Shown here: positions 26,714 through 36,653 of the stretch, in pieces
Layout of the letters: each line of letters opens with the position of its first letter
How positions within the stretch are numbered: position 1 is the stretch's first letter
Assembly: GCF_012932675.1 (NCBI RefSeq)
Contig: NZ_JAAIIF010000008.1
Coordinates: 451,068-515,067 of the forward strand
DNA length: 64,000 nt
Origin: Bifidobacterium erythrocebi
GTDB taxonomy: Bacteria > Actinomycetota > Actinomycetes > Actinomycetales > Bifidobacteriaceae
Direction of reading: 5' to 3'
Notes under the pieces: model-generated
Database searches by the model: none
Seen by the model: only the letters and a program-made list of their open reading frames with translations
Told to the model about the DNA's origin: nothing
Made by a program: the position numbers and the translations under genes

Positions 26714-26746
26714 GGATGAGCCGGTCGAAGCCGACCGGACCCATCC
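26714..26746. terminator. Second hairpin downstream of pyk
   Basis: Inner stem CCGGTCG / CGACCGG, outer arms GGATG / CATCC, 30 bp after the pyk stop codon on the minus strand. Confidence 0.6.
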
Positions 26747-26776
26747 GTCCTGACGTTCCGGAGTCCGCTCAGCGGT

Positions 26777-28222
26777 TCACTCCTGGCTGAAGCCGACGGT
26801 GTGCACGTAGATGCTGTCGGTGCTGCCCGGCTGGTGCTCGCCCTGAGCGGAGCTCAGCACGACGATCTTGTCGCCATCGGCGACCTTGCCGGCTTCCTTC
26901 AGCACCTTGTCGGTGTATTCCATCAGGTCGCGGCGGGACTTGTCGTGGTAGTCCTCGTCGACCAGGAAGGATTCGGTGCCCCAGCTCAGAGCCAGCCAGT
27001 GGTAGGTGTGCTCGTTGTTGGTGATGCCGAAGATCGGGACGGCCGGGCGTTCGCGGGACACGCGGTGCACGGTGGAACCGGTCTGGGTGTAGGCGACGAT
27101 GGCCTTGGCGTTCAGCTTGTCGGCCAGGTCGACGGCAGCGGAGGACACAGCGCCGGTGGAGGACATATCCAGGTTCTTCAGCTGCGGGATACGGTCGAAA
27201 CCGTGCTCGGTGGCGAAGGAGGAGATGCGGCTCATGGTGTTCACGGTGACTGCCGGGTACTTGCCAACGGCGGTCTCGTTGGAGGTCATGGTGGCGTCGG
27301 CGCCGTCGAGGACGGCGTTGGCGCAGTCGGAAGCCTCTGCACGGGTCGGGACCGGGGAGTTCACCATGGAGCCCAGGACCTCGGTGGCCACGATGACCGG
27401 CTTGGCGTACTGACGAGCCAGCTCGATGCAGCGCTTGGTAGCCAGCGGCACCTCTTCCAGCGGGCACTCAACGGCCATATCGCCACGGGCGACCATGATG
27501 CCGTCGAAGGCCTTCACGATAGCTTCGAGGTTCTCCAGAGCCTGCGGCTTCTCGATCTTGGCCACGACCGGGATGCGGCGGCCTTCCTCGTCCATGATCT
27601 CGTGGGCGCGATCGATATCGGTGGCGAAACGCACGAAGGACATGGCGATGATGTCGGCGCCGGTGCGGATGGCCCAACGCAGATCCTCTTCGTCCTTCTC
27701 GGTCAGTGCCGGCAGGGACACGGCGACGCCCGGCAGGTTGATGCCCTTGTGGCTGGACACGGGGCCGGCCACGACGACCTTGGTGTACACGTTGTTGCCC
27801 TCGACCTTGGTGACCTCCAGGCGGACCTTGCCGTCGTCGATCAGGATCGGGTCGCCTGCATGGCAGTCGCCCGGCAGACCCTTGAAGGTGGTGGAGGTGA
27901 TGTGCTCGTCGCCCTCGATGTCGTCGGTGGTGATGATGAATTCCTGACCTTCGGTCAGCTGGACCTTATCCTCGCCGTCGGCGTTCTTCTTGAACCAACC
28001 GCAGCGGATCTTCGGACCCTGCAGATCGACGAGGGCGGCAACGTTGCGACCGGTGGCCTTGGCGGCGGCGCGCAGGTTGTTGTAGACCTTGAGGTGATCT
28101 TCCGGGGTGCCGTGGGAGCGGTTCAGACGAGCCACATCCATGCCGGCCTCGACAAGGCTGGTGATACCTTCGAGGGTTTCGGTAGCGGGACCGATGGTAT
28201 CTACGATCTTGGCTTTACGCAT
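26777..28222 (-). CDS. pyk: Pyruvate kinase
   Basis: Converts PEP and ADP to pyruvate and ATP, the last step of the bifid shunt and glycolysis. The 481-aa protein has the N-terminal TIGPATETLEGITSLVEAGMD, RLNRSHGTPEDH, the PEP/metal region IEKPQALENLEAIV, MVARGDMAVE, and the C-terminal allosteric domain (AIVAYTQTGSTVHRVSRERP). The length is normal. The gene is monocistronic. Upstream lies a TATAAT box followed directly by a LacI-type operator, so sugar-dependent control is likely. Confidence 0.97.
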   Translation of the reverse strand: MRKAKIVDTIGPATETLEGITSLVEAGMDVARLNRSHGTPEDHLKVYNNLRAAAKATGRNVAALVDLQGPKIRCGWFKKNADGEDKVQLTEGQEFIITTDDIEGDEHITSTTFKGLPGDCHAGDPILIDDGKVRLEVTKVEGNNVYTKVVVAGPVSSHKGINLPGVAVSLPALTEKDEEDLRWAIRTGADIIAMSFVRFATDIDRAHEIMDEEGRRIPVVAKIEKPQALENLEAIVKAFDGIMVARGDMAVECPLEEVPLATKRCIELARQYAKPVIVATEVLGSMVNSPVPTRAEASDCANAVLDGADATMTSNETAVGKYPAVTVNTMSRISSFATEHGFDRIPQLKNLDMSSTGAVSSAAVDLADKLNAKAIVAYTQTGSTVHRVSRERPAVPIFGITNNEHTYHWLALSWGTESFLVDEDYHDKSRRDLMEYTDKVLKEAGKVADGDKIVVLSSAQGEHQPGSTDSIYVHTVGFSQE

Positions 28223-28342
28223 ATTGCCTATTCCTTAACTTCTTCTGCGGTTGTATTGCAACGGACAAGGTCGACAACCTTGTCTTCCACGGGTCAGTCT
28301 ACTCGCGGGTTGTGCGATAAACACCGTTTGGCCGAATTTTTA

Positions 28343-28356
28343 TGTTAGCGCTCACA
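28343..28356. promoter_or_regulatory. LacI-family operator upstream of pyk
   Basis: TGTTAGCGCTCACA, reading TGTGAGCGCTAACA on the minus strand, the classic LacI-family half-site pair around a central CG. It lies 121 bp upstream of the pyk start, immediately downstream of the -10 box, where a repressor would block initiation. Confidence 0.7.
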
Positions 28357-28362
28357 ATTATA
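28357..28362 (-). promoter_or_regulatory. Probable -10 box of the pyk promoter
   Basis: TATAAT on the minus strand, adjoining the LacI-type operator and followed by an untranslated leader of about 125 bases. A -35 element is not clear. Confidence 0.6.
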
Positions 28363-28546
28363 GTCCACTCGCTTCATGCTGTGCCACAATCCCTGGAATT
28401 CCAGCATTTTCAAAAGCATGTTGCACGCAATGGTTCGCCCGACAAACAAATTGGTTCCCACATGAAAAAACACGGTCGGCGTGCAGGACGGCACCGGATT
28501 GCCGCCGCTCCCCCACGCCCCAAGCGCGTGCCTCCACATAGCACAA
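28363..28546. other. Intergenic region upstream of the pyk promoter, no gene seen
   Basis: Part of the 379-bp gap between pyk and terC. The -10 box and operator lie at its left end and the terC terminator hairpin at its right end. Nothing else is supported. Confidence 0.5.
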
Positions 28547-28573
28547 GGCGGGTCTGAAACACTCAGACCCGCC
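28547..28573. terminator. Terminator hairpin after terC
   Basis: Stem GGCGGGTCTGA / TCAGACCCGCC with a 5-nt loop, about 30 bp after the terC stop on the minus strand. Confidence 0.75.
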
Positions 28574-28601
28574 ATACGCACAACGCCGAACCGATCAGCC
28601 G

Positions 28602-29585
28602 TTACTTGGCTTCCGGCTCCATCTTGCGCATCTTCAGCACGGACAGCAGCGCCGCGCCGCCGATGGCCACGACGATCACGGCCAGCGAAATCCACGTGGG
28701 GATCTCCGGCGCCCACGGCACCGGATTGCCGCCATTGATGAACGGCAGCGTGTTCTCATGCAGCGCCTCCAGCACCAGCTTCACACCGATGAAGCCGAGC
28801 ACGATGGACAGACCGGCGGGCAGATACACGAGCTTGTCGAGCAGCGCGCCGAGCAGGAAGTACAGCTGCTGCAGGCCGAGCAGCGCGAACACATTGGAGG
28901 TGAAGACGATGAACGGGTCCTTGGTCAGGCCGAAGATCGCGGGGATCGAATCGAAGGCGAACATCACGTCCGTGGTGCCGATGGCAAGGAACACGATCAT
29001 CATCGGCGTCCAGTAGCGCACACCTCCACGGGTGGTACGCAGCTTCTCGCCATCGTATTCGTCGGTGATGTGCACCACCTTGCGCAGCGTGCGGATCACG
29101 CCGTTCTCCTTGTATTCGTCGTCATCGTCGCCGCCCACCACGAGCTTGACGGCGGTATAGATGAGGAACGCGCCGAAGATGAAGAAGATCCAGGTGAAAC
29201 GGCTGATCAGCGCCGATCCGATGAGGATGAAGACGCCACGGAAGATCAGGGCGAACGTGATGCCCACGCTCAGCACGTATTTCTGAATCTGCTTGGGGAC
29301 GGCGAAATTCGACATGATGATGACGAACACGAAGAGGTTGTCGATGGACAGCGAGTATTCGGTAAGCCAGCCGGAATAGAACTCGATGGCCGGCTTGGAC
29401 CCGGCGAAGAACCAGATCAGACCGCCGAAGATCAACGCCATGACGACGAAGAACGCGATGTGCCGCACGCACTCCTTGGTGGATGGGACGTGCGGCTTAC
29501 GCCCGATGATGAACAGGTCGACGATGAAGAACAGCGCGAGCACCACAAACGTGGTGATTTCAAATGCAAGGGGTGTTTCAGCCAT
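28602..29585 (-). CDS. TerC family integral membrane protein
   Basis: A 327-aa TerC-family protein; members are linked to tellurite resistance and to manganese or calcium export during secretion. About nine membrane segments are visible, with the family motifs SLSIDNLFVFVIIMSNF and DVMFAFDSIPAIFGLTKDPF, whose acidic residues lie inside membrane helices. A charged loop (GGDDDDEYKENG) separates the halves. The ATG at 29585 is taken as start (MAETPLAFEITTF); an ATG three codons earlier is possible, and the longer frame runs into the uvrB terminator. Confidence 0.88.
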   Translation of the reverse strand: MAETPLAFEITTFVVLALFFIVDLFIIGRKPHVPSTKECVRHIAFFVVMALIFGGLIWFFAGSKPAIEFYSGWLTEYSLSIDNLFVFVIIMSNFAVPKQIQKYVLSVGITFALIFRGVFILIGSALISRFTWIFFIFGAFLIYTAVKLVVGGDDDDEYKENGVIRTLRKVVHITDEYDGEKLRTTRGGVRYWTPMMIVFLAIGTTDVMFAFDSIPAIFGLTKDPFIVFTSNVFALLGLQQLYFLLGALLDKLVYLPAGLSIVLGFIGVKLVLEALHENTLPFINGGNPVPWAPEIPTWISLAVIVVAIGGAALLSVLKMRKMEPEAK

Positions 29586-29664
29586 GCGAACCATGGTACG
29601 GACTGGCTCTGACGGCTCGACGGAGCCATTCTGCGGGAGACGAACGCTCCCTCCCCCGCTCCGC

Positions 29665-29699
29665 ATGCCATGCCCGGCAGCGCACATCGGGCATGGCAT
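29665..29699. terminator. Terminator hairpin after uvrB
   Basis: Stem ATGCCATGCCCG / CGGGCATGGCAT with an 11-nt loop, starting 13 bp after the uvrB stop codon on the minus strand. Confidence 0.7.
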
Positions 29700-29711
29700 G
29701 TACCGGTCGTC

Positions 29712-31823
29712 CTACTTGCTGGCCTCGGTCATCTGCCGCAGTTCCTTCTTCAGATCGCGGATCTCGTCGCGCAGACGCGCCGCCAGCTCGAACTGCAGCT
29801 GCTCGGCGGCGGTGTGCATCTGCTCCGAAAGCTGACGGATCAGATCGGCCAGATCCTGCGCCGGCAGACCGGCCTTGAGCAGGTCCTCGTGGCGCTTGTC
29901 CGCTTCCCTCTCGTCCAGGGTCGGCACGCCCAGGTGCGTGTTGCCGGCCTTGCCCGCATTGCGGTACCCGCCGTCAAGCAGGGTCTGCGTGTCCACGTCC
30001 TCTTTGGCGAGCATGTCGTTCACGTCGCTGATCTTCTTGATCAACGGCTTCGGGTCGATGCCATGCTCCTTGTTGTAGGCGATCTGGATCTCACGGCGAC
30101 GGTTCGTCTCGTCGATGGCCTCGTGCATGGCCTCGGTGATGTTGTCCGCATACATGAGCACGGTGCCGTCCACGTTTCGCGCGGCACGGCCGATGGTCTG
30201 GATCAGAGAGCGGTACGAGCGCAGGAACCCCTCCTTGTCCGCATCCAGAATCGCCACCAGTGACACCTCGGGCAGGTCAAGGCCCTCGCGCAGCAGGTTG
30301 ATGCCCACGATCACGTCGATCTTGCCCTCGCGCAGCATGCGCAGCAGCTCCACGCGCCGCAACGTATCCACATCCGAATGCAGGTACTCCACCTTGATGC
30401 CGCGTTCCAGCAGGTAGTCGGTCAGATCCTCCGCCATCTTCTTGGTCAGCGTGGTGACCAGCGTGCGTTCGTTGCGTTCCACACGGGCCTTGATCTCGCC
30501 CAGCAGATCGTCGACCTGGCCTTCGATGGGCCGCACCTCGATCTTCGGGTCGACCAGACCGGTCGGACGGATGATCTGCTCGACCACGCCGTCGGAAAGT
30601 CCCAGTTCATAGTCGCCGGGCGTGGCGGAAAGATACACGGTCTGGCCCACCCGCTGCAGGAACTCGGGCCATTTCAGCGGCCTGTTGTCCATCGCCGAAG
30701 GCAGGCGGAACCCGTGTTCGACCAACGTACGTTTGCGGGACGCGTCACCCTCGTACATCGCGCCGATCTGCGGTATGGTGACATGCGATTCGTCGATGAC
30801 CAGCAGAAAATCGTCGGGGAAGAAGTCGAGCAGGGTGTGCGGCGGCGTGCCGGGAGCACGTCCGTCGAAATGCCGCGAATAGTTCTCGATGCCCGAGCAC
30901 ACGCCCACCTGGCTGAGCATTTCCAGATCGTAGGTGGTTCGCATGGAGAGACGCTGCGCCTCCAGATCCTTGCCCTGGTTCTTCAGCTCGGCCACACGGT
31001 CGTCAAGCTCGGCGCGGATGCTTTTCAGCGCACGGGCCATGCGGTCGGGACCCGCCACGTAATGCGACGCCGGGAAGATGTGCACTTCGGTCTCGTGCGA
31101 GATCACGTCGCCCGTCAACGGGTGCAGCGTGGAGATGCGGTCGATCTCGTCGCCGAAGAACTCGATGCGGATGGCCAGTTCCTCGTACACGGGGATGATC
31201 TCGACGGTGTCGCCGCGCACACGGAACGTGCCGCGGGTGAACGCGATGTCGTTGCGCTTGTACTGCATGTCCACGAAGGTGCGCAGCAGATCGTCGCGCT
31301 CGATCTGGTCGCCCTCGTGCAGGAACAGCATGCGCCCGGCATACTCCTCGGGCGTACCCAAACCGTAGATGCAGCTGACTGTGGCCACGACCACGCAGTC
31401 GCGCCTGGTCAGCAGGTTCGCGGTGGCGGCGTGGCGCAGTCGCTCCACGTCGTCGTTGATATTGGAGTCCTTCTCGATGTACGTGTCGGTCTGCGGAATA
31501 TAGGCTTCCGGCTGGTAGTAGTCGTAGTAGCTGACGAAATAGCTCACCGCGTTGTCGGGCATGAGCTCGCGGAATTCGGCACACAGCTGCGCAGCCAGGG
31601 TCTTGTTCGGCTCGATGATGAGCGTCGGGCGCTGCAACCGTTCGATCAGCCATGCGGTGGTGGCGGTCTTGCCCGTGCCGGTGGCGCCCATGAGCACCAC
31701 ATCGTTCTCGCCGTTCTCGATGCGCGTGGCGAGCTCGTCGATGGCCTTGGGCTGGTCGCCGCTTGGCTTGTACGGTGCTTTGACTACAAACGGCTTGTTC
31801 GTGCGTTCAATGTTGAATCCCAT
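29712..31823 (-). CDS. uvrB: UvrABC excision nuclease subunit B
   Basis: Damage-verifying helicase of nucleotide excision repair, handing DNA from UvrA to UvrC. The 703-aa protein has Walker A GATGTGKT (residues 46-53), the beta-hairpin [21 protein letters not shown] region, the DEAD-like LVIDESH, helicase motifs [15 protein letters not shown] and [10 protein letters not shown], and the C-terminal UVR motif ([20 protein letters not shown]) that binds UvrC. Length is normal. It follows coaE by 21 bp, so they are likely one transcript. Confidence 0.97.
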   Translation of the reverse strand: MGFNIERTNKPFVVKAPYKPSGDQPKAIDELATRIENGENDVVLMGATGTGKTATTAWLIERLQRPTLIIEPNKTLAAQLCAEFRELMPDNAVSYFVSYYDYYQPEAYIPQTDTYIEKDSNINDDVERLRHAATANLLTRRDCVVVATVSCIYGLGTPEEYAGRMLFLHEGDQIERDDLLRTFVDMQYKRNDIAFTRGTFRVRGDTVEIIPVYEELAIRIEFFGDEIDRISTLHPLTGDVISHETEVHIFPASHYVAGPDRMARALKSIRAELDDRVAELKNQGKDLEAQRLSMRTTYDLEMLSQVGVCSGIENYSRHFDGRAPGTPPHTLLDFFPDDFLLVIDESHVTIPQIGAMYEGDASRKRTLVEHGFRLPSAMDNRPLKWPEFLQRVGQTVYLSATPGDYELGLSDGVVEQIIRPTGLVDPKIEVRPIEGQVDDLLGEIKARVERNERTLVTTLTKKMAEDLTDYLLERGIKVEYLHSDVDTLRRVELLRMLREGKIDVIVGINLLREGLDLPEVSLVAILDADKEGFLRSYRSLIQTIGRAARNVDGTVLMYADNITEAMHEAIDETNRRREIQIAYNKEHGIDPKPLIKKISDVNDMLAKEDVDTQTLLDGGYRNAGKAGNTHLGVPTLDEREADKRHEDLLKAGLPAQDLADLIRQLSEQMHTAAEQLQFELAARLRDEIRDLKKELRQMTEASK

Positions 31824-31844
31824 CGCAACCCCTCTGCCGAGCTT

Positions 31845-32459
31845 CTACGCTTTCTCGTTCCATTGACTATACAGCCTATCAACCTGTTCGAACATTTGTT
31901 CCAACGGCTGATCGGAGTCGATGACGTCGTTGGCGATGGCGCGTCGCTGCGCTTCGCTGGACTGATGCCGGATGCGGTCGCATGCCTGCCGTCTGGTCAT
32001 GCCGCGCGTCTCGATCATGCGTTCGATGCGCGTCTCTTCCGGGGCCTCGACGGTGACGATACGGTCGAAACGGAACGGTATGGAGTCGATGACCTCGGCA
32101 AGTAGCGGGATGTCGTGCACGATGACCGCATGCGGGCGCGATGCTCGTTCCTGCTGCTCCAATCGTTCTGCCTCGCGGTAGATCAGCGGATGCTCGATAC
32201 CGTCCAAATGTTCGCGTGCGCCCGGTGCGGCGGAGGGGCCGAACACATGCTCGGCCATCCATGCACGGTTCAACGTGCCGTCGGCGTTCAGAGCATCCGC
32301 GCCGAACGCCCCGACGATTTCGGGCAGCGCGGCACCGCCGGGCTCGACCACCGCATGCGCCAACGCATCGTAGTCGATCAGGAACGCGCCCAATCCGGCC
32401 AGCCGTGCCGCCACCGTACTCTTGCCCGCGGCGATGCCGCCCGTCAATCCGATTCTCAT
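31845..32459 (-). CDS. coaE: Dephospho-CoA kinase
   Basis: Last step of coenzyme A synthesis: phosphorylates dephospho-CoA at the 3-prime hydroxyl. The 204-aa protein starts MRIGLTGGIAAGKSTVA with the P-loop, followed by IDYDALAHAVVEPG and the lid arginines in ETRIERMIETRGMTRRQA. The ATG at 32459 is preferred since the family begins at this motif; the longer open frame to 32609 is not conserved in type. Probably cotranscribed with uvrB. Confidence 0.93.
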   Translation of the reverse strand: MRIGLTGGIAAGKSTVAARLAGLGAFLIDYDALAHAVVEPGGAALPEIVGAFGADALNADGTLNRAWMAEHVFGPSAAPGAREHLDGIEHPLIYREAERLEQQERASRPHAVIVHDIPLLAEVIDSIPFRFDRIVTVEAPEETRIERMIETRGMTRRQACDRIRHQSSEAQRRAIANDVIDSDQPLEQMFEQVDRLYSQWNEKA

Positions 32460-32524
32460 ACCATGCACACCGGTATCGTACCGCCTGCGGTACTCGGGCA
32501 GCGGCATACGGAACACAGATGCAA

Positions 32525-33664
32525 TCAGCCTTGGACGATCCGCGCCCACTTTTCGCTGATGGCCGGCTTTGCCCTGTTCTCCATGCAATCCCATACGACC
32601 GCAAACCATGCGCCGGGTTTCCTGTCAACGGTGACCCTGAACAGCGCCTGACGAACGAGATCGATCGCAATGCACAGCATGAACATCACCAGGATGAGCA
32701 CGACATTGAGCATCAGCCCGAACCCCGCATTCATGCCTGCGGTCAGCTCGTCGATCCAATGCTTCACGGCAAGCGTGAGCGGCGTGTACTTGGTGATCAC
32801 ATAGGGAGCCAATGTGGCGGAGGCCATTATGTTGATCGCCTTGGAATGGGATTCCTCACGCTGATATGCCCACATCAGCAGACCCAATGCCACGAACAGC
32901 GAAGGGAAACTCCACGGCTGGCTCATGTACGTGTAGTTACGGCCCAATTTTCCGATTGCCCCGGCCACGGCCATAACACTGTCAAAGCAGATGCCGACGC
33001 CCAGACCAACGGCAAGCAGCATGGTCTTCAACCGGCGGGAACGCAGCAGATCGTCGTGATACCAGCGCACGTAGGAAAGCATCACGTACTGGTACAGGAA
33101 GAGGAACACGCTCAACTTCATATTAAGCGGGAAGAAGGGAATCACGCCCCATATGGCGAATGCGCTCAAGGCCAGACCACGATGAATCCGCTCGCCACAC
33201 GCACGCAGGCAGGCGTTGATGAAGGGATGGAGCAGCACGAACAGCACATATGCCGTCGGATACCACCATAACTCCGAAATCACGGGAGCGACGGACGAGA
33301 GGCCCGCCTTGGCCAAGGCGCCTTTGGAAGCGAAGAACGGATAGAGGCCAAAGCCGAACTGGAGAATCGCAAGAACCGCGAATATGCCGATGGCGTAGAA
33401 CCACAGCTGCTTTTCCAGCTGCCATACACGGCGGAAGGCCTTTTTGCCCGTCGGGTTCGACATACACAGGTACCATGAGGTGATCCCGAAGAAGAGGCAA
33501 TCCCCCAGACCCCAGAAATCGACGAGCATAACGCTGATCCAGCGGATCGGAATATCACCGCTCAATATGTATTTGCGTGCAACGAAATGGCATAGCGTAA
33601 TCGCAAGCATGGCTACGATGCGCAGGAACTCGAAGTTCGAGTTTCGTGTCGTCTCTTTTCCCAT
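32525..33664 (-). CDS. Acyltransferase 3 family membrane protein
   Basis: A 379-aa integral membrane acyltransferase of the type that adds acetyl or other acyl groups to cell-surface sugars. It starts with the family hallmark NSNFEFLRIVAMLAITLCHF, including the conserved R and H, followed by about ten membrane segments. The start MGKETTRNSN at 33664 is preceded by GGAAGAGACGGGAAG. A longer open frame upstream (to 33901) overlaps the rpsA terminator and is unlikely to be coding. Substrate unknown. It is 65 bp upstream of coaE on the same strand. Confidence 0.85.
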   Translation of the reverse strand: MGKETTRNSNFEFLRIVAMLAITLCHFVARKYILSGDIPIRWISVMLVDFWGLGDCLFFGITSWYLCMSNPTGKKAFRRVWQLEKQLWFYAIGIFAVLAILQFGFGLYPFFASKGALAKAGLSSVAPVISELWWYPTAYVLFVLLHPFINACLRACGERIHRGLALSAFAIWGVIPFFPLNMKLSVFLFLYQYVMLSYVRWYHDDLLRSRRLKTMLLAVGLGVGICFDSVMAVAGAIGKLGRNYTYMSQPWSFPSLFVALGLLMWAYQREESHSKAINIMASATLAPYVITKYTPLTLAVKHWIDELTAGMNAGFGLMLNVVLILVMFMLCIAIDLVRQALFRVTVDRKPGAWFAVVWDCMENRAKPAISEKWARIVQG

Positions 33665-34002
33665 CTTCCCGTCTCTTCCCTGGCCAAGGCATATGAAGCA
33701 TACGACGATGAGCCTTGGCCCAACGCCGTCAATGCGCTCTTCCCCTTGCGCGTATCCGGCAGAATCCTTCCCAAGAATGTCATAAAACACGGCATTCGGC
33801 ATGCTTCCAGCCAAATCGCGGACTAGCCGATGAAACCTTATGGGACATGGAGACAGGGCGGGAGGCTCTGCGCCCATGCAGAGCCGATTCAGGAAAGACA
33901 ACGAGAGCCCGGCCGGATAACCGGTCGGGCTCTCGTTTCAGCTAATAGCTGATGCGTTGCAACTTATTCTGCAGTTATTACCGTGCAGTGGCTGCGATCA
34001 GC
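33665..34002. other. Intergenic region between rpsA and the acyltransferase gene
   Basis: 338 bp holding the rpsA terminator (33902-33936) and an inverted repeat GCCAAGGC / GCCTTGGC near 33687-33721 in the leader of the acyltransferase gene. No gene is supported. Confidence 0.5.
33902..33936 (-). terminator. Terminator of rpsA
   Basis: Stem CGAGAGCCCGGCCGG / CCGGTCGGGCTCTCG (one mismatch) with an ATAA loop; on the minus strand TTGTCTTT follows. Confidence 0.85.
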
Positions 34003-35475
34003 TCACTCGCCGAGCAGCTGGTCGCGCAGGGCGGCAAGCTGGTCGGAGTCGGCGAGGGTGCCGTTGGAAGTGCTCTCGGAGGAGTAGTTGGACACCTCTT
34101 CGACCTTCTCTTCCTTAGCGCCCTGACCGTCGGCAGCGGCGGATTCCTCCGCGTGCTCGAGTTCCTTGGCCACGAACTCCTTGTGCTCTTCCCACAGGTC
34201 GTGAGCGGCAGCGTACTGGGATTCCCACTCTTCGCGCTGCTTCTCGTAACCGGCAAGCCACTCGTTGGTGTTCGGGTCGAAGCCTTCGGGGTACTTGTAG
34301 TTGCCCTCTTCGTCGTACTCTGCCGGCATGCCGTACAGAGCCGGATCGAAGTCCTCGGAAGCCGGGTCAACGGAATCGTTGGCCTGCTTGAGGGACAGGG
34401 AGATGCGGCGACGATCGAGATCGACGTCGATCACCTTGACGAACACGGTCTCGCCCGGCTTGACCACGGTCTCCGGGTTCTCGACGTGACGGTTGGCGAG
34501 CTCGGAGATGTGCACCAGGCCCTCGATGCCGTCTTCGACGGAGATGAACACGCCGAACTGGACGATCTTGGTGACCTTGCCCTTGACGATCTGGCCGGGA
34601 ACGTGGGTGCGGGCGAAGCGCTGCCACGGATCCTCCTGGGTCGCCTTCAGGGACAGGGAGATGCGCTCACGGTCGAGATCGACGTCGAGCACCTCGACGG
34701 TGACCTTATCGCCGACCTTGACGACCTCGGACGGGTGATCGATGTGCTTCCAGGAAAGCTCGGAAACGTGGATCAGGCCGTCAACACCACCGAGATCGAC
34801 GAATGCGCCGAAGTTGACGATGGAGGACACGACGCCTTCGCGGATCTGGCCCTTCTTGAGCTGGGAGAGGAAGGTCTCGCGAACTTCGGACTGGGTCTCT
34901 TCCAGGTACTGGCGACGGGACAGCACGACGTTGTTGCGGTTCTTGTCGAGTTCGAGGATCTTGGCTTCGATCTTCTGACCGATGTACGGGGAGAGATCGC
35001 GCACACGACGCATTTCGACCAGGGATGCCGGCAGGAAGCCACGCAGACCGATGTCCACGATCAGGCCGCCCTTGACAGCTTCGATGACGGTACCTTCGAC
35101 AACGCCATCGGCTTCCTTGATCTTCTCGATGTCGCCCCAAGCGCGCTCGTACTGTGCACGCTTCTTGGAAAGAATCAGTCGGCCTTCCTTGTCCTCCTTG
35201 GTGACGACAAGGGCCTCGACGGTGTCGCCAACCTTGACGACCTCGTCCGGATCCACGTCCTTCTTGATGGAAAGCTCGCGGGAAGGAATCACACCTTCGG
35301 TCTTGTAGCCGATATCCAGGAGCACCTCGTCGTGATCGATCTTAACGACGGTACCTTCGACCAGATCACCATCATCAAAGTTCTTGATGGTGGAATCGAC
35401 TGCCTTGATGAAGTCCTCTTCGGTGCCGATATCGTTGATGGCGACCTTGGCGACTTCGTTATTGTTCTGTGCCAT
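34003..35475 (-). CDS. rpsA: 30S ribosomal protein S1
   Basis: mRNA-binding protein of the small ribosomal subunit that helps translation initiation. The 490-aa protein has four S1 (OB-fold) domains, the actinobacterial form, seen as repeated units such as GTVVKIDHDEVLLDIG, GTVIEAVKGGLIVDIGLRGF, GVVSSIVNFGAFVDLGGVDG and GKVTKIVQFGVFISVEDGIEG. An acidic, Glu/Ser-rich tail of about 130 residues follows. The ATG at 35475 (MAQNNNEVAK) is taken as start; the frame upstream is not conserved in character. Monocistronic. Confidence 0.97.
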   Translation of the reverse strand: MAQNNNEVAKVAINDIGTEEDFIKAVDSTIKNFDDGDLVEGTVVKIDHDEVLLDIGYKTEGVIPSRELSIKKDVDPDEVVKVGDTVEALVVTKEDKEGRLILSKKRAQYERAWGDIEKIKEADGVVEGTVIEAVKGGLIVDIGLRGFLPASLVEMRRVRDLSPYIGQKIEAKILELDKNRNNVVLSRRQYLEETQSEVRETFLSQLKKGQIREGVVSSIVNFGAFVDLGGVDGLIHVSELSWKHIDHPSEVVKVGDKVTVEVLDVDLDRERISLSLKATQEDPWQRFARTHVPGQIVKGKVTKIVQFGVFISVEDGIEGLVHISELANRHVENPETVVKPGETVFVKVIDVDLDRRRISLSLKQANDSVDPASEDFDPALYGMPAEYDEEGNYKYPEGFDPNTNEWLAGYEKQREEWESQYAAAHDLWEEHKEFVAKELEHAEESAAADGQGAKEEKVEEVSNYSSESTSNGTLADSDQLAALRDQLLGE

Positions 35476-35663
35476 ATAAATAAATGGTTTCTTATAGTTG
35501 GTGGATATTACTCGATCTTCAGTTATGTGAGCGCCTGCCGAAAGCCCGCGATATCGATTTGAGATACGGCTGTTTCTCAGCAAACACCCATTTGTTCAGT
35601 CTACAGACACCCAGCCCCAAAATTCTAGGCGTGTCGTGGCGCATTTCGCCCCTCCGGCATCCG

Positions 35664-36548
35664 TCAGCGTTCGGCGGCGTGCCTTTCGGCGGCTTCCACG
35701 ACATTGGCCAGCAGCATGGCGCGGGTCATCGGCCCAACGCCGCCCGGATTCGGCGTGTACGCGCCGCTCTTCTCGCGGCATGCCGGGTCGATGTCGCCCT
35801 TGATGCGGTAGCGGCCCGCCTCCTCGTCGAACACGCGGCTCACGCCCACGTCGACCAGCACGGCGCCGTCCTTCACGTCCTCCGGCTTGACGAATCCGGC
35901 GACGCCCATGGCCGCCACGATCACGTCCGCACGGCGCATGTGGTCGTGCACGTCCTTGGTGCCGGTGTGGCACAGCGTCACCGTGGCGTTCACGCCGCGG
36001 CTGGCCAGCAGCAGTCCGATCGTGCGTCCCACGGTGATGCCGCGGCCGAGCACGCACACCTCCTTGCCGTTCAGGTCGATGTCGTATGCCTTGAGCAGTT
36101 CGATGATGCCGCGCGGCGTGCACGGCAGCGGCGTGGACACGTCGCCGCGAACGTGCAGCACCAGTTCGCCCAGATTGTACGGGTGCATGCCGTCCGCGTC
36201 CTTGGCGGGGTCGATCATGCCGATGATCGCATTGGAGTCGATGCCCTTGGGCAGTGGCATCTGCACGATGAACCCGGTGCATTCCGGGTCCTCGTTCAGT
36301 TCGCGCACGGCCTGCGCGATCTGTTCGAATGTCGCGTCCTGCGGCAGTTCGCGCTTGATGGAGCGGATGCCGACCTCCGCGCAGTCGGCGTGCTTGCCGG
36401 CGACGTATTTGACCGAGCCAGGGTCCTCGCCCACCAGCAGCGTTCCCAGGCCGGGCACGATTCCCTGTTCCGCCAAACGCGCCACCCGTTCGCGCAGGTC
36501 TTCCTTAATCCGCGCGGACACGGCCTTGCCGTCGAGTTTTATGGACAT
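35664..36548 (-). CDS. folD: Bifunctional methylenetetrahydrofolate dehydrogenase/cyclohydrolase
   Basis: Interconverts 5,10-methylene-, methenyl- and 10-formyl-tetrahydrofolate for purine and formyl-Met synthesis. The 294-aa protein shows the catalytic-site [14 protein letters not shown] with its lysine, the substrate region [13 protein letters not shown], and the NADP-binding [16 protein letters not shown], plus [14 protein letters not shown] near the end. The start [10 protein letters not shown] follows AAGGGGATG. It is divergent from the metal-binding lipoprotein gene, with a 105-bp shared upstream region. Confidence 0.96.
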   Translation of the reverse strand: MSIKLDGKAVSARIKEDLRERVARLAEQGIVPGLGTLLVGEDPGSVKYVAGKHADCAEVGIRSIKRELPQDATFEQIAQAVRELNEDPECTGFIVQMPLPKGIDSNAIIGMIDPAKDADGMHPYNLGELVLHVRGDVSTPLPCTPRGIIELLKAYDIDLNGKEVCVLGRGITVGRTIGLLLASRGVNATVTLCHTGTKDVHDHMRRADVIVAAMGVAGFVKPEDVKDGAVLVDVGVSRVFDEEAGRYRIKGDIDPACREKSGAYTPNPGGVGPMTRAMLLANVVEAAERHAAER

Positions 36549-36592
36549 GCCATCCCCTTCTTATAGGTTCCTGCGCCCGCGTTCGCGAGCAC

Positions 36593-36609
36593 TACGATAA
36601 GATATCGTA
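36593..36609. promoter_or_regulatory. 17-bp palindrome in the folD / metal lipoprotein intergenic region
   Basis: TACGATA-AGA-TATCGTA, perfect 7-bp arms, 45 bp before the metal-binding lipoprotein start. Probably an operator for a metal regulator such as Zur; the match to the Zur consensus is weaker than that of the site at 37970. Confidence 0.5.
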
Positions 36610-36653
36610 TCGGCTGCGTCGACGTGCGGCCGCGAGAAAGGCGGAATGTGACC

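Noticed and set aside
32525..33901. N-terminally longer acyltransferase frame
   Set aside because: The extra 79 codons overlap the region of the rpsA terminator, and the family starts at the NSNFEFLRI segment after a good ribosome site.
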